From Paraburkholderia agricolaris (GTDB lineage Bacteria; Pseudomonadota; Gammaproteobacteria; Burkholderiales; Burkholderiaceae), in contig NZ_QPER01000001.1 of NCBI RefSeq assembly GCF_009455635.1, positions 2,790,001 to 2,854,000 on the forward strand: DNA of 64,000 bases, in the 5' to 3' direction. The translations under genes and the position numbers were made by a program. Below the pieces are notes generated by a model. It had not been told where the DNA came from. It made no database searches and saw only the letters and a program-made list of their open reading frames with translations. Numbering within the stretch: the stretch's first letter is position 1; every line of letters begins with the position of its first letter. Of the stretch, positions 57,948 to 64,000 are shown piece by piece.

Positions 57948-59000
57948 ATGCGTATTCCCGGAGGAAAAAAGGCTTACCCGATATGGCTCGCTTGCGCCAT
58001 GCTCGGCAGCCCCTGCCTTGCGCAAACCAGCGTCAGCCTGTACGGGCAGATCGACGTTTTCGCTGGAGCGACCAAGGCCATCGGCGGTAAAACGGCGTGG
58101 CAAGAATCAAGCGGCGGCTTATCCACATCCTATTTCGGCATGAAAGGCGCGGAAGATCTCGGTGGGGGCATGAAGGCGATCTTCGCGCTGGAAAGCTTCT
58201 TCCAGCCACAGAACGGACAGATCGGCCGTTTCCCGAATGACGTCTTCTTCTCGCGTAACGCGTACGTCGGCATTGAGTCGCCATACGGCACATTCACCGC
58301 GGGGCGCCAGAGCACGAACCTCTTCATCTCGACAATCCTGTTCAATCCGTTTGTCGATTCATTTACCTTCTCGCCCGTGGTGCTGCAAACCTATCTGGGC
58401 CAGGGTGGTCAGGGCGTGATCGGCGACACAGGCTGGAACAACGCGATCCAGTACAGCACGCCGCGCTTTGGCGGACTCTCCGGCGCGGCGATGTATTCGT
58501 TCGGCAATTCGGCTGGCGCGGCGGGAGTGCGTAAATGGAGTGCCCAGTTCCTCTACTTTCATGGACCATTCGCGGCAACGGGCGTTTATCAGTACGAGAA
58601 CTACAGCTTTGCCGCCGGCGACATCGGCACCGCGCTTCCCGGCGTGTCGGGCCTGACCAGTCAGAGCACGGGCGAGCTCGGCGCAACCTACGACTTCCGG
58701 ATCGTCAAGCTGTACGCGCAATATCTGCACACCAATGACCAGACCAGCAACGGCACCATCCTCGTCAACCGCGGACAGGCAGGCTTTTCGATTCCGCTCG
58801 GCGCCGGCTCGATTCTCGGCTCGTATGCGTACTCGAAGAGCAACGGCCCGGCCGACGGCGTAACCCGCAAGACGTGGGCGATCGGCTACGACTACTCGCT
58901 GTCGAAGCGCACCGATATATACGCCGCTTATCTGTACGACCACCTGAGCGGAAAATCGACCGGCGATACGGCCGGTATCGGGATACGAACGAAGTTCTGA
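57948..59000 (+). CDS. Outer-membrane general porin, Burkholderiales type
   Basis: A 350-residue porin of the OmpC/Porin_4 group, with signal peptide ending CLAQT. SVSLYGQIDVFAGATK opens the barrel, SYFGMKGAEDLGGGMKAIFALE and RNAYVGIESPYGTFTAGRQ follow, and the last strand ends GIRTKF with the C-terminal Phe needed for insertion. AAAGGAGGAGA precedes the ATG. It lies 113 bases after the MFS gene and likely gives outer-membrane passage to the substrate of that operon or to phenylpropanoids. Confidence 0.9.
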   Translation: MRIPGGKKAYPIWLACAMLGSPCLAQTSVSLYGQIDVFAGATKAIGGKTAWQESSGGLSTSYFGMKGAEDLGGGMKAIFALESFFQPQNGQIGRFPNDVFFSRNAYVGIESPYGTFTAGRQSTNLFISTILFNPFVDSFTFSPVVLQTYLGQGGQGVIGDTGWNNAIQYSTPRFGGLSGAAMYSFGNSAGAAGVRKWSAQFLYFHGPFAATGVYQYENYSFAAGDIGTALPGVSGLTSQSTGELGATYDFRIVKLYAQYLHTNDQTSNGTILVNRGQAGFSIPLGAGSILGSYAYSKSNGPADGVTRKTWAIGYDYSLSKRTDIYAAYLYDHLSGKSTGDTAGIGIRTKF

Positions 59001-59006
59001 AGCGCG

Positions 59007-59558
59007 TCAGGCGGAGCGCAGATTGCGAATGCAGATTTGCAGCATTGAGCGCAGCAGGTGTGCCTGATCGGTGTCGAGTCCGTGAAGCATGGCCGTTTCG
59101 ACACGGCTCGCAGCCTCCCCGCATTGCTCGAACAGGGCCTGCCCGGCGGTTGTCAGTTGCAGCAGCACGATGCGGCGATTGGTTGGATCGTTGGTACGCG
59201 TAACCCAGCCGTTGGCTTCCATGGTCTTCATGACTTCGTTGGCGGCCTGAGGCGTGATGAACGAGCGTTCCGCGAGTTGCGCATTCGACGAACGTCCGCG
59301 GGCGTGCAGCACGGAAAGCGCGGTGAATTGCGGCAGTGTCAGGCCGTAGCCGGCGAGCGCCTCGGCGAGCCGTTTCGTGACGATGCGGTCGAGCTGGCCA
59401 ATGAGATAGGTCGAATGAGCCGGCGAGCCTGGTGACACCGGCGTGGCTTTGGTCGTGGAGGCGATCGCCGAAGCACTGGACGCTTCCTTCACGGAAGTAC
59501 GCGGCGTCAAGCTTGATGGCGTGCGTCCGTGGGCAATGGTTCGAGCAGGTTTGGACAT
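59007..59558 (-). CDS. MarR-family regulator, probable repressor of ferulate genes
   Basis: A 183-residue MarR regulator with a 50-residue, Ser/Thr/Ala-rich N-terminal extension before the HSTYLIGQLDRIVTKRLAEAL dimer helix. The winged helix is SNAQLAERSFITPQAANEVMK with wing TRTNDPTNRRIVLLQL. It is divergent from ech-vdh-fcs. In several proteobacteria, MarR proteins (FerC, FerR, HcaR) repress these genes until hydroxycinnamoyl-CoA thioesters bind; the same role is inferred. The N-terminal extension may instead mean that translation starts downstream. Confidence 0.85.
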   Translation of the reverse strand: MSKPARTIAHGRTPSSLTPRTSVKEASSASAIASTTKATPVSPGSPAHSTYLIGQLDRIVTKRLAEALAGYGLTLPQFTALSVLHARGRSSNAQLAERSFITPQAANEVMKTMEANGWVTRTNDPTNRRIVLLQLTTAGQALFEQCGEAASRVETAMLHGLDTDQAHLLRSMLQICIRNLRSA

Positions 59559-59602
59559 ATCTGTGGCAGGTTGTACCGGCGAAATGTACCAGCAATTTGC
59601 GC

Positions 59603-59631
59603 TTTACATATCAGGCTACTTGATATTAAAT
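59603..59631 (+). promoter_or_regulatory. Promoter and dyad upstream of ech
   Basis: TTTACA (59603-59608), 17 bases, and TTAAAT (59626-59631) make a plausible promoter. The dyad ATATCA-N7-TGATAT (59608-59626) covers its spacer, the usual place for a MarR operator. Confidence 0.45.
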
Positions 59632-59677
59632 TGATAAAACACACTCCGCCCCGGAGTGAGGTTCCTGGAGAGAACGA

Positions 59678-60505
59678 ATGACATACGAAGGACGTTGGAA
59701 GACCGTGAAGGTCGAGGTCGCGGACAGCATTGCGTGGGTCACGCTCAATCGTCCGGAAAAGCGCAACGCGATGAGTCCGACGCTCAACGCGGAAATGATC
59801 GAAGTGCTGGAAGCGGTCGAACTCGATCGCGACGCTGCCGTGCTGGTTCTGACCGGCGAAGGCGACGCATGGACCGCCGGCATGGACCTGAAGGAATATT
59901 TCCGCGAGATCGACGCCGGTCCGGAGGTGCTGCAGGAAAAAATCCGCCGTGACGCCTGCCGCTGGCAATGGCAACTGTTGCGCATGTACGCGAAGCCGAC
60001 CATTGCGATGGTCAATGGCTGGTGTTTTGGCGGCGGCTTCTCGCCGCTGGTTGCCTGCGATCTCGCGATCGCCGCCGAAGAAGCGGTGTTCGGCCTGTCG
60101 GAAATCAACTGGGGCATTCCGCCTGGCAATCTCGTCAGCAAGGCGATGGCGGACACCGTGGGTCATCGTCAATCGCTCTACTACATCATGACCGGCGAGA
60201 CCTTCACCGGCCGTGAGGCGGCTGACATGGGACTGGTGAATAAGAGCGTGCCTCGCGCTGCGCTGCGCGAAGAAACGCGCGCCCTTGCCGAAAAACTGAT
60301 CGGAAAAAATCCGGTCGTGCTGCGCGCGGCAAAGAACGGCTTCAAACGCTGCCGCGAACTCACGTGGGACCAGAACGAGGACTACCTGTACGCCAAGCTG
60401 GATCAGGCGCTGCATCGCGATCCCGAGCATGGCCGCGAAAAGGGGCTCAAGCAATTCCTGGACGAAAAGTCGATCAAGCCAGGACTGCAATCCTATACGC
60501 GTTGA
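59678..60505 (+). CDS. ech: Hydroxycinnamoyl-CoA hydratase-lyase (feruloyl-CoA to vanillin)
   Basis: A 275-residue crotonase-fold enzyme that hydrates feruloyl-CoA and splits it to vanillin and acetyl-CoA. It is very like the Pseudomonas fluorescens enzyme; the catalytic Glu142 in LSEINWGIPPG and Tyr238 in EDYLYAKLDQ match Glu143 and Tyr239 there. NGWCFGGGFSPLVACDLA is the oxyanion and CoA region. GGAGAG precedes the ATG. It starts the ech-vdh-fcs operon. Confidence 0.95.
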   Translation: MTYEGRWKTVKVEVADSIAWVTLNRPEKRNAMSPTLNAEMIEVLEAVELDRDAAVLVLTGEGDAWTAGMDLKEYFREIDAGPEVLQEKIRRDACRWQWQLLRMYAKPTIAMVNGWCFGGGFSPLVACDLAIAAEEAVFGLSEINWGIPPGNLVSKAMADTVGHRQSLYYIMTGETFTGREAADMGLVNKSVPRAALREETRALAEKLIGKNPVVLRAAKNGFKRCRELTWDQNEDYLYAKLDQALHRDPEHGREKGLKQFLDEKSIKPGLQSYTR

Positions 60506-60541
60506 GCGGCGCACAGCCGGCATCAATTGAGAGGAGACACG

Positions 60542-61993
60542 ATGCGGAATCTGACAATGTTGATAGGCGGTGAAGCGCGTGCCGCGTCCAATGGCGCAAC
60601 CTTCGACCGGTTCAATCCGGTAACCGGCGAAGTCGCGAGCCGTGCACCGGCGGCGACCCTCGCCGATGCGGACGCGGCGGTGTCGGCCGCGGCAGCGGCA
60701 TTTCCCGCGTGGGCGGCGCTGCCGCCCGGCGAGCGTCGCGCGCGGCTCCTGCGGGCCGCCACGCTCATGGACGCGCGTGCCGCGGAATTCGTCGCCACCG
60801 GCATCGCCGAAACCGGCGCAATGCCGAACTGGTACGGTTTCAACGTGATGTTGTCGGCGAACATGCTGCGCGAGGCAGCGGCCATGACAACGCAGATTGA
60901 CGGCAGCATCATTCCGTCAGATGTGCCAGGCAACTTTGCCATGGCGATACGTCAGCCGTGCGGCGTGGTGCTCGGCCTCGCGCCGTGGAATGCCCCGGTG
61001 ATTCTGGCGACACGCGCCATCGCCATGCCGCTCGCTTGCGGCAATACGGTGGTGCTGAAAGCGTCGGAGGTCTGCCCGGGTGTGCATCGTCTGATTGGCG
61101 AGGTCCTGCACGAAGCGGGACTCGGCGACGGCGTGGTGAATGTGATCACCAACTCGCCCGACGATGCGCCGGCACTTGTCGAGAAGATGATTGCGCGTCC
61201 CGAGGTGCGGCGTGTGAACTTCACCGGTTCGACGCATGTCGGCCGCGTTATCGCCCAGCATGCGGCGCGCTATCTGAAGCCCGCACTGCTTGAACTCGGT
61301 GGCAAAGCACCTGTGCTGGTGCTGGACGACGCGGATCTCGATTCCGCCGTGCAGGCCATCGCCTTCGGTGCGTTCTTCAATCAAGGGCAGATCTGCATGT
61401 CGACCGAGCGCGTGCTGGTCGACGAAAGCGTGGCCGATGAATTGATCGCGCGGCTCGTCGAGAAAACGCGCACGCTGAAGGCCGGTGCGCCCACGCATCC
61501 TGATTCCGTGCTGGGCTCCATGGTGAGCGCGCAGGCTGTACAGCGCATTCAGGCGCTGGTCGAGGACGCGCGCGGCAAGGGGGCCAGGCTGCCGGTCGGC
61601 TGCATCGCGGAAGGTTCGATCCTGCAACCCGTGATCGTCGACGGCGTAACGCGCGACATGAAGCTGTACACGGAGGAATCGTTCGGGCCGGTCGTGACCC
61701 TGCAACGCGTCAAGAATGCGGAAGATGCGTTGCAAGCGGCAAACGACAGCGCCTACGGACTATCCGCGGCGATCTTCAGCCGCGACGTGGCGCGCGCGCT
61801 GGATCTGGCGCGCCGTATCCAGTCGGGCATTTGCCACATCAACGGCGCGACCGTGCATGACGAAGCGCAGATGCCGTTCGGCGGCGTCAAGGACAGCGGT
61901 TACGGACGTTTTGGCGGCAAGGCATCCGTCGAGGCCTTCACCGAGTTGCGCTGGATCACCCTGCAGACGCAGCCGCGGCATTACCCGATCTGA
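60542..61993 (+). CDS. vdh: Vanillin dehydrogenase
   Basis: A 483-residue aldehyde dehydrogenase that oxidises vanillin and related aromatic aldehydes to vanillate with NAD. The general base Glu251 is in LLELGGKAP and the nucleophile Cys285 in NQGQICMSTER. AGGAGA lies before the ATG at 60542, which I choose over a TTG five codons earlier. The 36-base gap after ech and the feruloyl-CoA synthetase after it fix the function by context. Confidence 0.93.
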   Translation: MRNLTMLIGGEARAASNGATFDRFNPVTGEVASRAPAATLADADAAVSAAAAAFPAWAALPPGERRARLLRAATLMDARAAEFVATGIAETGAMPNWYGFNVMLSANMLREAAAMTTQIDGSIIPSDVPGNFAMAIRQPCGVVLGLAPWNAPVILATRAIAMPLACGNTVVLKASEVCPGVHRLIGEVLHEAGLGDGVVNVITNSPDDAPALVEKMIARPEVRRVNFTGSTHVGRVIAQHAARYLKPALLELGGKAPVLVLDDADLDSAVQAIAFGAFFNQGQICMSTERVLVDESVADELIARLVEKTRTLKAGAPTHPDSVLGSMVSAQAVQRIQALVEDARGKGARLPVGCIAEGSILQPVIVDGVTRDMKLYTEESFGPVVTLQRVKNAEDALQAANDSAYGLSAAIFSRDVARALDLARRIQSGICHINGATVHDEAQMPFGGVKDSGYGRFGGKASVEAFTELRWITLQTQPRHYPI

Positions 61994-62064
61994 TCGCAGC
62001 GGCGATCCAGAAACCGCCCTCGCCTTGCATGTCAGCCTTGCATGTCAAAAAAAGGAAATCCATC

Positions 62065-63963
62065 GTGAATCCTAATCCGTCCGTCGCGCACGCGGCGTTC
62101 GAAACATCGGCGGTTCCCAACCGCCAGCGACCCATGCTGATCGGTTCAGCTTCCGTGAGCATCACGCGCAACGGCGACGAATGGCGCCTCGAGTCCGGCG
62201 AAGCGTTGTGCGACTATCCAGAACGCCTCACCGACCGTCTCGAGCGCGGCGCGCGGTCTCACCCGGACCGTCTGCTCGTCGCGCAACGCGATGCAAACGG
62301 CGACTGGATCGGCATCACGTACGCGCAGATGCTCGAACGCGCACGGGCAATCGGCCACGCGCTCATCGAACGCGGACTCAACGCTCAGCGTCCTGTCGCC
62401 ATCCTGTCGGGAAACGATCTTGCGCACCTTCAGCTCGCACTCGGCGCGATGTGGGTGGGCGTGCCATATGCGCCCGTCTCGCCGGCCTATTCGCTCGTCT
62501 CACGGGACTATGCGAAGCTGCGCCACGTACTGGACGTGCTAACGCCTGGTCTCGTGTTCGCCGCGGACGGTTCCGCGTTTGCCGCCGCGATTCACGCAAC
62601 CGTGCCGGCGAACGTGGAAGTCGCCATCGTTACCGGCGAGTGCAGGGGCCGCGACGCCACGCCGTTCGAATCGCTGCTCGCCACGCAACGCCCCTCGATC
62701 GAAACTGCGCACGATCTTGTAGACGGCGATACGATCGCCAAGATCCTGTTTACATCCGGTTCGACGTCGTTGCCCAAGGCGGTGCCGACCACCAACCGGA
62801 TGCTCTGCAGCAACCAGCAGATGCTCACGCAGACGTTTCCGCAGTTCGAGGTCGAACCGCCCGTGCTCGTCGACTGGCTGCCGTGGAATCACACCTTCGG
62901 CGGCAGTCACAACGTAGGCATCGCGCTCTACAACGGCGGCACGCTCTATATCGACGACGGCAAGCCCGTTCCAGGCAAATTCGACGAGACGCTGCGCAAC
63001 CTGCGCGACGTCGCGCCCACGGTCTACTTCAATGTGCCGAAAGGTTGGGAAGAACTGACTGCCGCGCTGGAAGTCGATGCGGCCCTGCGCGAACGCTTCT
63101 TTTCGCGGGTCAGGATGTACTTCTTTGCGGGCGCGGGGTTGTCGCAGGCGGCATGGAACAGGCTCGAACAGGTGACCGAGCGTTACTGCGGCGAGCGCAT
63201 CCGGATCATGGCCGGACTCGGCATGACCGAGACATCGCCCTGCTGCCTTTTCACGACCGGTCCGCTCATGCAGGCGGGCTATGTCGGCCTGCCGGCGCCT
63301 GGATGCAGCGTCAAGCTGGTGCCGGAGGACGGCAAGCTGGAAGCGCGCTTCAAGGGGCCGCACGTCATGCAAGGCTATTGGCGGGCACACACGGGCATGA
63401 GTGCGGCTTCGTTCGATGAAGACGGCTATTACTGCAGCGGCGATGCGCTGCGCTTTGCGGATCCGCTGCACCCGGAGTTCGGTCTGATGTTCGACGGGCG
63501 CATTGCGGAAGATTTCAAGCTCAGCACCGGCACGTTCGTGAGCGTCGGGCCGATGCGCGCGCGCATCGTCTCGCAAGGGGCGCCATATATTCAGGACGTG
63601 GTCGTCACCGGACGCGATCGCAACACGGTAGGTGTGCTCGTGTTTCCACGTATCGATCTTTGCCGCACGCTCGCCGCGCTTGACGAATCGGTCAGTGTGC
63701 GCGAAGTACTTTGCTCTGTCGCGGTGCGGGCGTTCTTTGCCGACCTGCTTGCACGCCTGAATAGCGATTCGACCGGCAGCGCGAACTATATCGACGTCAT
63801 GCGGCTGCTCGACGCGCCCCCTTCTCTTGATGCCGGCGAAGTCACCGACAAGGGTTCGCTCAACGTCAACGCGGTATTGACACGCCGTGCTTCGTTCGTC
63901 GATTCGATGTATGACGGCACGTCGGACGATCCGACCATACTTCGCGCCATGCGCTCACGCTGA
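62065..63963 (+). CDS. fcs: Feruloyl-CoA synthetase
   Basis: A 632-residue AMP-forming acyl-CoA ligase that activates ferulate and p-coumarate. The phosphate loop is ILFTSGSTSLPKAV, followed by WLPWNHTFGGSHNVG, GLGMTETSPCC and the YYCSGDALRFADP hinge region; these are the usual marks of Fcs, which lacks a standard C-terminal lysine region. The GTG at 62065 has AAGGAA 7 bases before it; an ATG at 62029 is in frame and adds 12 residues. It supplies feruloyl-CoA to Ech. Confidence 0.93.
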   Translation: MNPNPSVAHAAFETSAVPNRQRPMLIGSASVSITRNGDEWRLESGEALCDYPERLTDRLERGARSHPDRLLVAQRDANGDWIGITYAQMLERARAIGHALIERGLNAQRPVAILSGNDLAHLQLALGAMWVGVPYAPVSPAYSLVSRDYAKLRHVLDVLTPGLVFAADGSAFAAAIHATVPANVEVAIVTGECRGRDATPFESLLATQRPSIETAHDLVDGDTIAKILFTSGSTSLPKAVPTTNRMLCSNQQMLTQTFPQFEVEPPVLVDWLPWNHTFGGSHNVGIALYNGGTLYIDDGKPVPGKFDETLRNLRDVAPTVYFNVPKGWEELTAALEVDAALRERFFSRVRMYFFAGAGLSQAAWNRLEQVTERYCGERIRIMAGLGMTETSPCCLFTTGPLMQAGYVGLPAPGCSVKLVPEDGKLEARFKGPHVMQGYWRAHTGMSAASFDEDGYYCSGDALRFADPLHPEFGLMFDGRIAEDFKLSTGTFVSVGPMRARIVSQGAPYIQDVVVTGRDRNTVGVLVFPRIDLCRTLAALDESVSVREVLCSVAVRAFFADLLARLNSDSTGSANYIDVMRLLDAPPSLDAGEVTDKGSLNVNAVLTRRASFVDSMYDGTSDDPTILRAMRSR

Positions 63964-63979
63964 GGGGTTCAAAGGTCTA

Positions 63980-63994
63980 GCGGGCCTTGCCCGC
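63980..63994 (+). terminator. Hairpin after fcs
   Basis: GCGGGC-ctt-GCCCGC is a 6-base perfect stem 17 bases after the fcs stop, at the end of the window. The downstream bases needed to see a T-run are cut off. Confidence 0.5.
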
Positions 63995-64000
63995 CCCCGC

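Overview
The window is about 64 kb of high-GC DNA with the gene content and small-protein families (DUF3331, DUF2934, the PA2169/DUF2383 family, general porins ending in Phe) of a Burkholderiaceae soil or plant-associated bacterium, most likely Paraburkholderia or a close relative. I see no rRNA, tRNA, CRISPR array, integrase or insertion sequence. It reads as accessory chromosome or megaplasmid DNA packed with catabolic and nutrient-scavenging operons.

Region by region. (1) 1-7.8 kb: the 3' part of a LysR regulator, then a minus-strand nitronate monooxygenase, cytochrome b561, ActP-like carboxylate symporter and DUF485 protein, divergent from a CoA-acylating (methyl)malonate-semialdehyde dehydrogenase and a flavohemoglobin. 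This set would take a nitronate such as propionate-3-nitronate to acetyl-CoA while removing reactive nitrogen. (2) 7.8-13.9 kb: a stress block with DUF2934, a secreted unknown, a DUF6723-like protein, a KatE-type catalase, a PA2169-type protein and topoisomerase IB. (3) 13.9-36.9 kb: a very large organosulfur-scavenging region in two divergent halves. The minus half holds a methanethiol-oxidase/SBP56 protein coupled to a membrane protein, an SsuABC/TauABC-like transporter with a TauD-like dioxygenase, an AprBA-like ferredoxin plus flavoprotein pair, two more binding proteins, and an NtaA/DszA-type flavin monooxygenase behind a Cys-containing leader ORF. The plus half holds an MsnO8-like LLM protein, a GNAT acetyltransferase, two tandem peptide-type binding proteins, two permeases, a double ATPase and a second NtaA-type monooxygenase.

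(4) 36.9-50.0 kb: sugar and polyol uptake and catabolism. There is a three-gene CUT2 sugar ABC cluster with its own palindromic site, and then a polyol operon (periplasmic binding protein, two mannitol-dehydrogenase-family enzymes, RbsAC-like transporter, xylulokinase). The operon has a clear sigma-70 promoter and twin 21-bp operators and is divided from its presumed LacI regulator by about 100 bp. (5) 50.1-53.9 kb: a LysR regulator, a DUF3331 protein, an MFS transporter, a truncated isochorismatase-family remnant and a cupin. (6) 54.0-57.8 kb: a GntR/FCD regulator divergent from a cyclase-family hydrolase, a fumarylacetoacetate-hydrolase-family enzyme and an MFS transporter, all translationally coupled. 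(7) 57.9-64.0 kb: a porin, a MarR regulator and the ferulate-to-vanillate genes ech, vdh and fcs.

The common logic is import of unusual small molecules (nitro compounds, organosulfur compounds, polyols, phenylpropanoids from plants) followed by a few enzymes that feed central metabolism, each set under a local regulator. The strongest candidates for new biology are the nitronate locus, the N-acetyltransferase/flavin-monooxygenase organosulfur locus with its leader ORF, and the AprBA-like pair inside the sulfonate-type locus.
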